A stretch of 64,000 nt of DNA from assembly GCA_947095535.1 (NCBI GenBank), contig OX352773.1, forward strand, positions 35,361,398 to 35,425,397, in the 5' to 3' direction. Within the stretch, counting starts at the first letter, position 1. The number at the start of each line of letters is the position of its first letter. The position numbers were made by a program, and so were the translations under genes. Origin of the DNA: Poecilobothrus nobilitatus (Eukaryota > Arthropoda > Insecta > Diptera > Dolichopodidae). Under the pieces are notes generated by a model that saw only the letters and a list, made by a program, of their open reading frames with translations, was not told where the DNA came from and made no database searches. This document shows positions 13,319 to 25,020 of this stretch, piece after piece.

Positions 13319-14340
13319 TAATTCATTCATTAATAGCATACTTTACATAAGTTAAAAATAAAATATTAAATTTTTTTTTTTAATTTTATTTGAAACATGC
13401 GGTTATAAATTTACTTTATAATTTTTATAATATACAAAGAAAAAGAAAAGTAAAATTAATTCAATTCAGACTCACTATTGGGGTAGATTTAGATTAAAGG
13501 TCAATATTATAATAAAGATATAATTTTTAAATATAATTATATTTATATTTATTTAATATCAGAATAATTTTGAAATTTTTGGAAATGGGGTCATAGTATA
13601 TATATATGAAAATGAAACACAAACGTTGTGTTGGTACATTTATGTATTAAGTATATATAAAACGAGCGTTTATTGTTGTTTTCAAAGAAATTTTAATTAT
13701 ATAGTTAATAATTTGCAACTTCAACTTCTTATTTTGATAAAATGTTGTTAAAAAAGTTTAATGATAATAAATGAATCAAATAATAATTTGTAGCAAGGTG
13801 ACAAAAAAACAAAATGTACAGTTTTAAAACGAATTTATTGAAATTGAAAATCTTATATACTAAATCCGATAAATATGATAGAGAATGAAAACCATCAATG
13901 CCAATCAATGAAAATTTATTTTTTATTTGCAACGAAAACTCTCTAAACTAAACCAATTTTAAGAATGAGATCGTAGAAAAGTTTTGTTTTTTTATTTTTT
14001 TAAAATTTTTGGATCTTGATTTTTGAATTTTTGGACAGAATATTAAATTAAAATATTATTTCTATGAAAGTTTATAATATGTATATGAAATTGTATTTAA
14101 ATTGAATCTTAAAAAGTTTTTCTATTACATTTAAAAAATATTTTTAAATATTTTTAAATAATAAAATTTATATAATATCTAATAAACATCATCATCATCA
14201 TCAAAAACTACCGTGAAAAACAAAAAAAAATTTTGTTTTATTTTTGAATCATATAAAAAATATGAAAATAAAAGTGTGGGTTGGTTGTGATTACATAAAA
14301 TAAATTTTCCATTTTTTTTTTTTAACTTTAAAAAAATTTA
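9846..14340. other. A+T-rich non-coding DNA; possible first intron of a minus-strand gene
   Basis: Long A and T runs and an (AT)n tract at 13281-13310. Several 67-96 codon open frames, all on the minus strand (10495-10780, 11317-11535, 13049-13339, 13729-13932), are hydrophobic or lysine-rich, fit poly-A/T translation, and share no features with each other. If the minus-strand exon at 14347-14370 is real, this stretch would lie in its first intron. No acceptor plus exon could be identified. Confidence 0.5.
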
Positions 14341-14346
14341 ACTTAC

Positions 14347-14370
14347 CGTCATATCTCCTAATCCAAGCAT
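14347..14370 (-). CDS. Candidate first coding exon of an unidentified minus-strand gene (partial)
   Basis: On the minus strand an A-rich start context (TTAAAAATG) opens eight codons, MLGLGDMT, that run directly into a perfect splice donor, ACG|GTAAGT, in phase 0. The encoded codons (GGA, GAT, ACG) are less A+T-biased than the surroundings. About 400 bases upstream on the same strand lies the GC-rich island at 14771-14847, which could be 5' UTR or promoter. Short first coding exons followed by very long introns are common in insect developmental genes. No second exon was found in the window, so the gene is unidentified. Chance occurrence of ATG plus GTAAGT cannot be excluded. Confidence 0.35.
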
Positions 14371-14770
14371 TTTTAATTTGTTATTAATTTAAGTTAATTT
14401 TAATATGAGTAATTTAAATAATTAAATTTTGACCTGAAATTAAAAATTTAAATTTTTTTTTAATTGATTTTTAAAATTTTTTTTTTTTTTTATTTTATGA
14501 ACATAATTAATTTTATTTTTTTTTTTTATTAATTTTCACTTATATGTTTAATTTTAAAAAATTTATTTTGTTTTTTTTTTTTTATTTTAAGTTAAGGGTT
14601 TCATTTTTTTTTAATTTCCAAACAATATTTATTTAAATAATTTTTTTGAATTTGAATTTGCACATACCCTTAAAAATAAAGTTGTAAATGAAAAAAAAAT
14701 TTTTTTTTTTAATATTTTTATTTTTTATCAATTTAGAAAATAAAATTTATTAAAAAAATAAAAATATATA

Positions 14771-14847
14771 CCGTCGCGATCAACGACGCGGACTAAACTC
14801 GGCCGCAAGACTACAGTACTTCGGAATTGTTGCGTTCATCAAGTGCC
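14771..14847 (-). promoter_or_regulatory. Isolated GC-rich island, possible promoter or 5' UTR
   Basis: About 42 of 77 bases are G or C, while flanking kilobases are around one fifth G+C. It contains CGTCGCGATC, AACGACGCGG and CTCGGCCGC, rich in CpG. It matches no other repeat in the window. It lies upstream of the candidate minus-strand start at 14370 with no intervening in-frame ATG of note. The strand is assigned only by that relation. It could instead be a fragment of a single-copy transposon. Confidence 0.35.
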
Positions 14848-15600
14848 AAAAAAAAAATATGTTGTGTTTTTTCTTGTTTTTGTTTTTTTTTTTATTTTTT
14901 TATAAATTTTGTATTCTTATTTTTTTTTTTTTATCCATAGAATTTGATTTTCTATTTCTTATTTTTTTTTTTCTTTGTTTGAGTTAAATTGTTAATTTTG
15001 AGTTGGACACAAAAAAAAAAATTAGTATTTTTCTTTTTTGGATGTGTTTTGAGCATTTTATAATTTAAAATGAATTATTTTTACATTTTATTGAAAATTA
15101 TTTATTTAAAAAATTTTAAAACCAATACATGCAGAAAACTTAATTTATATTTTACGAGCATTTTTAAATTAAAATTAAAATTGCAGTTTATTTTTTTCGC
15201 TGTTAAAAAACGTTTCGTTAGTAGTAGAGACCAAAGAGTAAAGAGTATTGTAATCATACCAATTTTAACTTGAAAATTTAAAAAAAAACACTCAACTAAA
15301 GATTTTGTACTCCGGTACGTCGGTAATATAAAGATTGCTGTTCAATCCATCTTGTTAAGGAATATCACTATTAAAGGGCTTAACGAATTTTGTTGAAATT
15401 GTGAATTTAAGATATGATACATTGGTAGATGTGATCAAAACTGATCAAAAATCAAATTTTACAAGCTATATTGTTTTTTTAATGTTTTTTTTATAATAAC
15501 TTTGTTTTTTTCTTAATAAAAATTTTAATTAAAATTACAAAGTGATTATAAATAAAGGCTTTAATCCAATATAACTCTTTTTAATCCAATATAACTCTTT
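14848..15600. other. Non-coding DNA ending in a perfect 20-bp tandem duplication
   Basis: A 67-codon open frame at 15070-15273 is not supported as a gene. The segment 15180-15350 is somewhat less A+T-rich and could belong to the 5' region of the minus-strand candidate. Bases 15561-15580 (TTAATCCAATATAACTCTTT) are repeated exactly at 15581-15600, immediately before the repeat element that follows. Confidence 0.5.
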
Positions 15601-16651
15601 AACAAGTAAAAGTAACAGTAAGTCGATGCAACCGACTTATTTATACCCTACACCTAAAAAATTCAAATTAAATTAAAAATCAAAAGTTATTTTAGTTAGG
15701 TATTTAATATAACTAAGCTAAAAAAATAAATGCTTTTACAACCTTTGTACAGAATTTCAGATTTCTATCTGTATTAAATTCGAAAATATGCTTGTTAGGT
15801 TTTGGGAAGTGTGTGAAGGCACGCGGACCGTCACCCCAATTCATCTCAAATTTTAGAGACATCAACAGGGTAGAACATTCTTATATCAAATTTCAAGTTT
15901 ATATATTTGTTAATTTCGAAGATATGCTTGTTTGGTTTTAGGAGTTGTGTGGCAGATACCCGGACAACCATTCTAATTCATCTTAAATTTTGGACAAATC
16001 AGGGATTCAGGAAACAACAGCCTCGTGTCAAATTTAAAGTTTCTATCTTTATTAATTTCGAAGATATACTTGTTCGGCTTTCGGAGCTGTATGGGAGGTA
16101 CCCGAACGACCATTCCAATTCATCTCAAATTTTGGACAAATCAGGGATTCAGGAAACAACACCCTAGTACCAAATTTGAAGTTTCTATCTTTATTAATTT
16201 CGAATATATGCTTGTTCGGTTTTGGGAGTTGTATGGGAGGTACCCGAACAACCACTCCAATTCATCTAAAATTTTGGGGATATCAGGGATTCAGAAAAAC
16301 ACACCCTCGTACGAAATTTTAAGTTCCTATCTTTATTAATTTCGAAGATATGCGTATTCAGTTTTGGAAGTTGTATGGGAGGTACTCGAACGAATGGTCC
16401 GATTTCGCCCATTTACAATCCCCGCCTTACCTTAGTCATTGTTAACCTACAGTATAAATTTCATCAAGATAGCATCATTATTTTTCAGTTATCGTGCGTA
16501 CGGACGGACGGACGGACCTCGCTAAATCGACTCAGACGGTGATCCTGATTCAGAATATATATACATGTCTATACCTAACTCGCTTCCTTTTGGTGGTTAC
16601 AAACACCATACCAAAGTTAATATACCCTATACTTAATGTGTAGAGTATAAA
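15601..16651 (+). repeat. Fly-type 'TATACCC' interspersed repeat, copy 1, with 142-bp internal units
   Basis: Begins with a small hairpin, AAGTCG-loop-CGACTT (15620-15638), then TATACCCTACACC. It ends with GACGGACGGACGGACC, GGTGATCCTGAT, ATATATATACATG, CCTTTTGGTGGTTACAAAC and a terminal hairpin, TATACCCTATAC...GTGTAGAGTATA. The same 5' and 3' ends bound copy 2 at 52461-54921. The interior is a direct array: 'TTAATTTCGAA' recurs at 15910, 16052, 16194 and 16336, exactly 142 bp apart. Open frames at 15907-16339 arise from the array and are not proteins. I recall near-identical terminal modules in Drosophila and muscoid flies. Confidence 0.8.
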
Positions 16652-17437
16652 AAATATTCATTTATTCTAAAAGTTATTCTAAGAGTTTCTGATTAAACAA
16701 CCTTTTTTACAAACAACTTTTCTAATATGTTGAAATCACTATTTTTTTAAATTAATTTTTTATGAAATTTTTAAAATATGCTCAACACGAAGTTGATGCT
16801 TTATAATTTTTTTTTTTTGCAAGGGTAGGTGGTAATCATCGAAAGACACTATAGAGGAGTGAAAACGAGCACGAGTCCTCCATGAGTGTGTGGGACTTTA
16901 ACCCACTAAACACCACTTCCCTTTTTTGATCAAACAATAGGTTATACGACCTTTAGTGCTAATGTACTGCCTGGTCAGAAAATTTTAAATTCTTATACCC
17001 AAAAATTGCACTAACTTCATTTTATTTCTATAAAAAAAAGTTCTAAAAGTAATAAAAGTTCTAAAAGTTCTAAAAAGTTCTAAAGTTTTTGGAAAAGAAT
17101 TTTGGGAAAATGTAATAATTTAATTTTGCTCATCTGTTTCTTTACAAAAATTCTACATTATTGAGCAAATAGATAGAGCATTTAAATTTAAACTATAGAT
17201 AAAATAATATAATAATTGTTTCATAAGCGGCACTGCAGTCTCAGAGACTCGTAAAAAACTCCTATTTGGAAATTTTATTCAGAAAATTGAGCTTTATAAA
17301 TCAAAAGTAATATTGCTTCGACAATTTGTTATTTTAAATTACAGTTATGTTTTTGTTTTTTACGAGGGTCAGTGAAAAACTTCAAATATCAACTAGAAGA
17401 ATTCTACGCGATTCATTCGGATAGTGTTAAACTTTAA
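16652..17437. other. Non-coding DNA with a G+C-richer retroelement-like patch
   Basis: Positions 16817-16925 are markedly richer in G+C. They contain 'GAAAACGAGCACGAGTCC' and 'GGGACTTTAACCCACTAAAC'. The last block, inverted, resembles 'GGTTGGTTAAAGTCCAACAC' at 44058-44077. It may be a fragment of a retroelement 3' region, but no coding sequence supports this. Confidence 0.4.
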
Positions 17438-17502
17438 CCAATCAAAACCACCCACAATCCCAATCAAAATCACCCACCACCCCAATCAAAAGCACCCCAC
17501 CC
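17438..17502 (+). repeat. 22-bp minisatellite, three units
   Basis: Three consecutive units begin at 17438, 17460 and 17482, each starting CCAATCAAAA and continuing with C-rich CACCCAC sequence. Strongly C-biased on this strand, unlike its surroundings. Confidence 0.8.
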
Positions 17503-18378
17503 AAATTTGGAATATATTTCAAAATATAGAATAAATTTCTTTTTAAAAATTATTCATCCCATTAGCTAAAAGCTGTCATAAAGTTAAAATTTCTTAGTAA
17601 TTCATAGGAAAATTAGTTACAAATTGTGAAATGTGCATTTAAAAAATCTTTGTTTTACATTATGTCTTGTTTTTTTTTTAGTTTTTTTATTTTTTTTTTT
17701 GAATTAATTCTTAATTGGTAGTATTTATTTTTTCTCTAATTATATCTATAACTAAAACGATTATATAATAATCGAAAGTATTTTAAAAACTTAATAATAT
17801 ATGTAAGTATATAATATGTACATATACCTAAAAAATTTTCAACCATCTGGAAATAAAACAAATTATTCTGCAAAACAAGGATTTTATTTTTAATTTGCAA
17901 AAATTTTATTCAAATGATTATTTTTATATTTTTATTTTTGGGAAAATAAAATTTTAATTTTAATTTTTAATTTTTTTTTATTATTTTCATTTTTGTTTAT
18001 TGAAAATAAAAACCAAAAAAACTGACAATGACTGTAATTCAAGTTCATGAAAAATTTATTCGAAAGAACAAAAAAAAAAGAGCAATAAAACAATTACAAT
18101 ATTTTATTTTTGTTTTATTGTCGTCAGTGAGAATTTTTTTTTTTTTTTTAAAGTGTGGTACGTTAAATTTTTAAAATGACAGTGCGATGATACCGATTTT
18201 TTTTTCTTTGTGCAAAACAATAAAATTAAAAAATAAAAATTTTGATATTTCAAAACGTTATTATTTATTGTCCAGTATTTTGGCGTTAAAATTTAATTAA
18301 AAATAAAAATTAAACTTTTTTTTATTAAAAATATGCAAACCATACTTTTAGATTTTATGCAGGCTTTACATTTTTTTT
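17503..18378. other. A+T-rich non-coding DNA
   Basis: No gene or shared repeat was seen; long A and T tracts only. Confidence 0.55.
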
Positions 18379-18974
18379 TTAACTTTAATTTGCTAACAGT
18401 GAGTAAAATTTACTCACTTCGAACTTTAAAAGCAAATATCTCTTATATATCGTGGTAAATTTTACTGTCTCTATACTTTACTTTTGTTACCAAGGGTGTG
18501 AGTGTTAATATTTTTACACAGACTTCTGAAGGTTAGTGAGTAATTTTTTTTACTTACAGTTAGCATTCGAAGAATATTTTTATTTTTATTTTGTGAGTAA
18601 AGTTTACTCACAGTTAGCATTTCAAGATGCTCTTTTTTTATAGCAGTGTTGGCAACATTTATTAGAGACAATAATATCAACTGAGTAAATTTTACTCACA
18701 GTTAGTATTAAGACATTAAATTAATTTGTAGCAAATAACTGAATAAAAGTGGTATCACTATAAATTTGTGAGTAAAATTTAGTCATGGTTAGTATTGACG
18801 TTTAAAAATAGACAAAAAGTTGTATATTGGGGATATGCAGCTACGATTGTATCAGAATAATTTTTTATTGTTATCTTTTCATAATTTTCATTCTTTCATC
18901 AATTATTATGTGTGAGTAAAATTTACTCATGGTTAGTAAAAAAATACTACTAAAATGGGTTAGTAATGGGTTAA
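18379..18974. mobile_element. TTAA-bounded block with repeated 19-bp palindromes, candidate MITE
   Basis: The perfect palindrome GTGAGTAAAATTTACTCAC (18399-18417) recurs with minor changes at about 18535-18557, 18593-18611, 18681-18700, 18768-18785 and 18911-18930. Several are followed by the same tag, 'CAGTTAGCAT' or 'TGGTTAGTAT'. The block starts at a TTAA (18379-18382) and ends at TTAA (18971-18974) preceded by GGGTTAGTAATGGG. A CCC start next to TTAA is piggyBac-like, but the two ends are not clearly inverted copies. A 69-codon minus-strand frame (18471-18680) spans the repeats and is not a gene. Confidence 0.5.
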
Positions 18975-19544
18975 AAACCATTATTTATTTCTATATGAAA
19001 TTTTTTTATTCAAAATTCAATAATTTGAAAACATTTTGAAAAAATATCATTATTTCTTTGGCAATATGCGTACGTCCGTAAAATTTAAGTTGTAAAAGAA
19101 CAAGTAACTCCATCTATTACGTTGGGAAAAGTCTAATTTTTAATAATTAGAACTCAAAATTTACTTTATGATTATTTTTCAATTGAAAACTGACAGAAAA
19201 TTATTTGAAGCAAGACAATTATTTTTAGATTAGGACAACAGTAGTAAAATCTTGTGTAAATTGGTATATAAATTTGCTTTGAAGAGCAGTACAATTGATT
19301 GAAAATATAAATAGACTTTATCAGAAAAATTTAAAAGTCGTTACTTTTAGACTTTTAAAACTGCAGTATAGATTGGATACCTATGAAAATTTAGAAACTA
19401 ATTGATTAGTAAAAAACAACATTTTCTAACTTTAATGAAGAAATGATAAATTGTATAATAGATTTGGTGTGTAAGATAAAGCTTTCCTTTAAAATTGTAA
19501 TAATATTTTATCAAATTTTAGTACTTTGTTTCAATACATTTTAG
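18975..19544. other. A+T-rich non-coding DNA
   Basis: Nothing recognisable was seen. Confidence 0.5.
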
Positions 19545-20395
19545 CCCAAATTTTGAAATGTTGGCTTATTAATTCCACTCTGCCTGTCTGTTGGTCTGTT
19601 TACAAAACTTCTATACGGTTTAAGATATAACAATGAAAATTTTAATTATGAGTTGGTCTCTTAAATTAATATTGTTGATTGAACTTTTTTATATAGTGCC
19701 ACCATGATTTTTATATAAACCATGGTGGTTTATATAAAATGTAATCAATAATACAGCATATTAAAATTGAAAAAAAACCTATTTTTTAATGTGCGTATAT
19801 CTTAAGTTCTTCTTAACATTTTTTTCAATCTAAAAACATCAAACTATGTCAAATATTTTTTCAATCAAAAACCATCAGGATATTTTTTCAGTTTTATAAA
19901 TCTTTTTCAATTTTTTTTCAATTTAGTGATTAAATTTACTATTCTGAGAAAATTAAAATGTACAAGATAATGTTTTCTCTATATCTCACGCTTTTAACTC
20001 TGAATTTTTGAAAGAAGAAAAATAAAAAAATCGTTAGAATTTTAACATTAGTTATTAAGAATTAGCATTAGTTATTTTTTTTGTACCTCCTCCTATTTAA
20101 GAGCTGTTTGTGGTCAAACCATTTACTATTTTAAGAAACCTGTACAGATTTTTTGAATGTAAAAAGTAAAATTAATATTTCAACATTATAATCTTATACA
20201 TTATGTTAACAGCTTTTCTTTTATATAGGTTTTTAAATTAAAATTGTTTCTTTTAATATAAAATTCTAAGAAATATTACAATTTGTAACACTAGTAACCA
20301 TTCTAAACTGTTCATATTGCCTTTAGAAAAATGTGCATCTGTCAAAATCTTTGATTTTATATACTGCCTTGAAATTTTATCTTATCGTTATTTTT
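19545..20395 (+). repeat. Fold-back family, one arm
   Basis: Follows the order of the left arm at 59745-60747: 'CACTCTGCCTGTCTG', 'GTTTACAAAACTTCTA', 'TTTTTCAATCTAAAAAC', 'CCTCCTCCTATTTAAGAGCT', and near the end 'TTCATATTGCCTTTAGAAAA' and 'TATACTGCCTTG'. It therefore spans nearly the whole arm but has no facing partner. Divergence is substantial. Confidence 0.6.
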
Positions 20396-20849
20396 TTGTT
20401 TTAACATTTTTTTTTTAAAACATTATAAATAAAGCTCGGAAATAAATAAAGCACTTCTTTTTTTCACAAATATGTACAACATTCAATTTAAAGAACAAAA
20501 ATATTCAATACAATTTAATTTTTTAATAAATTATTTCTTTATTATATCTATTTCTTATTACTAAAATCATCAACACAATAAAAATTCAAATGACTGTTCT
20601 TAAATGAGGCAAAATTAATTGCAAATAATTTTTATTTACGTAAACGAGAAAATATAATCAGTGGTATATTCTCTTTTTGATTTTCTCTTAGTTAAGCCAA
20701 TTGAGTTCGGAATGGGAAATTTCTTTTTTCAAAAGAAATTAATATTAGATTTAGAGAAAACCACTTCTGACCTCCAAACTTCTTTCAATATATATATATT
20801 TTTTTTAATGCATATTTCTCTGCCACATAAATGTGGACAGAAAATTAGA
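20396..20849. other. A+T-rich non-coding DNA
   Basis: A 78-codon open frame (20661-20897) runs into the following SINE and is rejected as a gene. Nothing else was seen. Confidence 0.5.
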
Positions 20850-20992
20850 CAGCCTTTCTTTTTTAGGCGTGGCTATAAAAGTCGTAAGGGTGGATAACTC
20901 TTACGACGTGTGCCGGATTCGAACCCACTCTCCCTCGGTGTTTACAGCATATTTTATACGCTCTTATACCCACTAAGCCAGCGAGGCCTCTA
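20850..20992 (-). mobile_element. tRNA-derived SINE, family S1, copy 1
   Basis: On the minus strand the A box TGGCTTAGTGG (20970-20980) and B box GGTTCGAATCC (20915-20925) are perfect matches to the Pol III consensus, 44 bp apart. The 5' end reads GAGGCCTCGC. After the B box comes CACACGTCGTAAGAG-TTATCCAC-CCTTACGAC, a hairpin conserved in the second copy (55100-55227). The region between the boxes resembles a tRNA with a long variable arm. No acceptor stem closes after the B box, so it is a SINE and not a tRNA gene. Confidence 0.65.
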
Positions 20993-22078
20993 TCTTTCAA
21001 TTTTTAATAGAAATCTAATTAGTTAGCTGAAATCACTATTAAATTGTCGTGTTTACATTATATAGACACACAGTTATGTTTCTAAAATAAATATTTTTAA
21101 AAGAATTCATATCAAAATCAATGAAAAGCGGGAAATTTATTTTTCTCTAAAAGAATTTACTAAAATTTTTTTAGTTTTAAATAAAGAACAATTTAATATT
21201 CCTTAAATTTTAGCATCAGAAAAAAAATTTTTCAAGAGATTAAAAAATTAATGATGTTTTATTATTTAACTGTAAAAGAAAAAAAAAAAAAACGAATAAC
21301 CGGAATACGTATATAAATAAAATTTCACTTTAAAACAAATGTTTCTTTATATATAATTTTTGTTTTTGGTTTCCTGTAACTTTTTAATAAAAAAATAAAA
21401 TATTTCTTTACAAACAATTGTATTTGAAAGGTTCATTTTCTTCGAATTAATGTTTTAGTTTAATTTTGTTTTTTTTTTAATAATTATTTTGTTTTATATA
21501 AATTTTTTTATCAAAATTAATATGAGCATTATTTGTCGAGGTAAACTTTAATAATATGATGTTCTTTTTTTTTCCTTTTTTTTTTTGTTTAGAAAGTTTT
21601 TTTCTTTTTTTAAACCTTTCTTTTTTTAGGCCATTAAGCACATTTTAAACGTATTGTAAAAAAAAAAAGTGCTGCAAAACAAAATATGTATAAACGAATT
21701 ACAAACATTAACACAAAAGAAGCCAACAGCAATTTTAGTGTTCTGTAAGGAAATGTTAAAAAAAAAAAAAAAGAATTAAGAGAATACCAGCAAAAGAGAA
21801 TGAAAAAGGAAATATTTGCGAATGTAAATAAAATTATAAGGTAACCATATGAACAAAATAATATTGAAGAATGTTTGAAAACAATAATGAGAAAATTAAA
21901 TGTTAAAACGTTTAAATTAAGAGAGTAACGGTTTTTATGGATATCTGATTTTCTGTTTAATTGTAATCGTTCTGTATCGATAATTTTTAATCTTTTTTTA
22001 AACAGCAACATGACAAGAAAATTTTGAAGATATTGAAATTATATTCTGTTACAATTGCAAAAGCATTTTCTATTGATA
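20993..22078. other. A+T-rich non-coding DNA
   Basis: The longest open frame, 125 codons on the minus strand at 21634-22011, is almost wholly Phe/Leu/Ile/Ser, has runs of Phe from poly-A, and shows no domain. I treat it as chance. Confidence 0.5.
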
Positions 22079-22190
22079 TTTTTTTATTTATTTATTTATT
22101 TATAATTTATCTCAAGAGAGCTTAAAGCTCGTACAGAGCATTTAATTAATTATGTATTATCTTACAAAATTAGTTATCAAGTAAGTGGTT
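22079..22190 (-). repeat. Retroposon 3' tail with (TAAA)n
   Basis: Read on the minus strand, a GAGCTTTAAGCTC hairpin is followed by TCTTGAGATAAATTATAAA and about four TAAA units. Short tandem (TAAA) tails after a small stem are typical of LINE and SINE 3' ends in insects. No coding sequence or Pol III box was seen upstream, so it is a truncated insertion of unknown family. Confidence 0.4.
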
Positions 22191-24229
22191 GTTACAAAAT
22201 AGATAATACCAGTGCAAAAAAAAAGTAATATTTTTTTATATAATTAAAATATCAAAATTATCATAATTTTAAATAAAATAAAAAAAAATTATAATAAAAT
22301 TACATATCAATAATTATCAAAATTTGTCTAGATGTCCCCAATCGATTTCATTACAATTTCACAAATAAATACTGAACTGAATAAAGCCATATATATATTA
22401 AGAGAATTGTATATGTATAAGTATAATTTGTAATTATACTAAGTACATGTATATGTATAATTTCTAATTATATACTAATTAAACCCACTAAAAAAAATTC
22501 ATTTCACTTTAAATATTTATTAATTTTGCAAATGCAACAAATTAAAATTTCTAAACGATGTTTGAAAAGAAAACAATATTTTTATAATTAAACTTTTTAT
22601 AATTTAGGCTTTTTAAAATAAATTTAATAAATTTAATAAATATTTACAAATCTATAGGCATATTTATATTTATATACAAACGATATTTATTGGTTCACTT
22701 GTAACTCATATAACTATATTATATATTATAGACTAAACTGTATGAATCGGATCAGAATCGAAAAATTAGTCAATTTAGTTTTGCGCGGCAGTTCATCTGT
22801 CAGCACAATAATTAAAACAAAAAAAGTAATTCCTAAAGCATAATACATTTTAAGTTTCATATTGTTTTTGTTTAAGACTCAAAGTCCAAAACTTTGAGTA
22901 CCTCTCGAATAACTATATTTTTCATATCCCAATTTTTCTTATAATATAACCCGTACGAATGAAAAATTTAACGATCCTTAAATCTCATCCAAAATATTGT
23001 AGAAACAATTTATAGACTCTCTATATCTATTGATTTTTTTTTATCATCTTTATTATTTTCTTATAGTATGGTCATTTTAAAATTTTATATTTGGATATAT
23101 TTTAGTTGCACCTGAGCTTGTGATTTTTTTTTTCTTTTTTATTTTTTTTTTTGAGTAATTTCTCTTGTTGTTTTTTTTTTTTTAAATGCGCTTAAAAATA
23201 TATTTGCATGTTTATTTATAGCTCCTTTCCGGATGGAAAACACCGCATCTAGTACTTGAAATATTTTCAAAAATTTATATAATATACAGTTATATTCTTA
23301 TGCACAAGGATATAATTATGTACGTATATATATTCTGTATACTTATTATATACAATGTATATAATGTCGTTTGCTTTGAGTTTTGCTGATCAGAAGAACA
23401 AATAATAACAAAAAAAAAAGGATGCAACTATTTTTACTTATTGTTTTTCATTGTTTCCAATATCGTCTGGCTTATGTTGTACGATATTAACAGTGTTAAT
23501 AACAACTAATAGATGGTATCCATTTAATGGTGTTTGGACAACACGGTAAAAAAAAAAAAAAAAATATATAACAAAAAAAATTGTATACAAAGCGGTATTA
23601 AAAAACCAATAACTTAAATTCAGGACAATTGCAAATGACTTTAAATGACATATTATATATATTATCTATATCGTCATAAAATAGTGGCAATTTAACTTTT
23701 AAATAAAAAATGTATTTTGTATTGTCTTTTTTTGATTTTGTTTTAAAGTTCATCAGTTTTGTCTTTTGTTATCATTTTCATTTTAAAGTGATATAGATGA
23801 AAAAACTTTAATTTATAAAAAGGAAAAAAAAAGGAAAAAATTTGTTTTAATAAGGAAACATTAGAATTATCTTTTACATTTATGTTTTTTAGTTTTTATT
23901 AATTTTAGAAATTTTATCCTTGAATTAATCATGTTGTAATTTTGTTTATTATAAATGTTATATTTGTGTTTATTGTAAAGATAGATACTAATTTTAATTA
24001 AAAAAAAAAATTTTTTTTTAATTAAATTTAATTGTCTGTTTTAAGGGGTAAATGAAAAATAAAAACATATTTTTAACAGTTTATAATAATTGAATTCAAG
24101 AATGCAAATGATTATATATTATGTTATTATATATGTTATGTAAATTAGCAATTTGCGTAATGATGTATTTTTCTTTCACTTCGGCGAACATGTTTGAGTA
24201 AAGTGTTAATGTAGGAATAAAGAAAATCT
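22191..24229. other. A+T-rich non-coding DNA
   Basis: No open frame, RNA gene or shared repeat was seen. Confidence 0.55.
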
Positions 24230-25020
24230 CCATTTTTAGAAACTTTTTCAAAAATATTTTGAGTTTCATGCTCTCTGTCCGTTCGTCTGTTTTTAAAATT
24301 TCAAGAGCGTATGATTAAGATAGAACAATGCAATTTAAGCCATGAATAATTAGTCTTATGTTGTATTAATTTAATATGTAGATACAATTAATGTTCTTAA
24401 ACAACTATTTAATGTAGCGGTATTTTAATGTACAGCCTCTCAAAGTTTGAAAAAGTCTTATTTTTAAAATTGTAAATCTCAAATTTTTCTCAATATTTTT
24501 TCAATCTAAAAAAGCCAAACGACTACATTTTTACCTTTAGAAATTAATATCAAAATTATGCAATTTTTTTTTAAATTTAGTATTTATATTTAGCTACCGT
24601 TATGTGAAAACAATTTTTACAAGATTTTCTTTCTTTCATGTTTCCGCAACGCCTTAGATATAGCTTTGAAATTTTGAGAAAAGAAAGCATAAGTTACGTT
24701 AGAAAATTGCTTTCATACCTCTCTCTATTTATAAACGTATTAGGTCTTAAAAATTAGGAAATTATTTTTAGATATCTGTCTCTTAGTCACCAAGTACGCA
24801 TTTTTCAAAATAAAACGCAATAGTTAAAATATCAACATTATAACTTTACATGTGTTAATGGTTTTCTTAATTATATAGGGTTTACTTAAAGTTGAAGAAA
24901 GTGTCTCATAATTTTTCACAATTTTTTCTTATACATATACAAGTCTGGGAAAATTTACAAAATGTTGGTGCAAATTACAGTATTTTAAACTGTTTGTATT
25001 GAGTTTTTATTTTTTATTTT
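24230..25020 (+). repeat. Fold-back family, one arm
   Basis: Shares with the complete element 'CTCTGTCCGTTCGTCTGTTT', 'TTTTTCAATCTAAAAAAGCC', 'CCGTTATGTGAAAACAATTT', 'TTTAGATATCTGTCTC' and a terminal 'TGTATTGAGTTTT' in the same order. It is a single arm, older than the copy at 59.7 kb. Confidence 0.6.

Noticed and set aside
18399..18930. CRISPR-like repeated palindromes
   Set aside because: Spacing is irregular, there are no cas genes, and the genome is eukaryotic.
20915..20980. Possible functional tRNA gene
   Set aside because: The Pol III boxes are good, but no acceptor stem pairs and a diverged copy with the same non-tRNA tail exists, so it is a SINE.
21634..22011. 125-codon minus-strand hydrophobic frame
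   Set aside because: Phe/Leu/Ile composition with Phe runs from poly-A is what random A+T-rich DNA gives. No recognisable motif or paralog.
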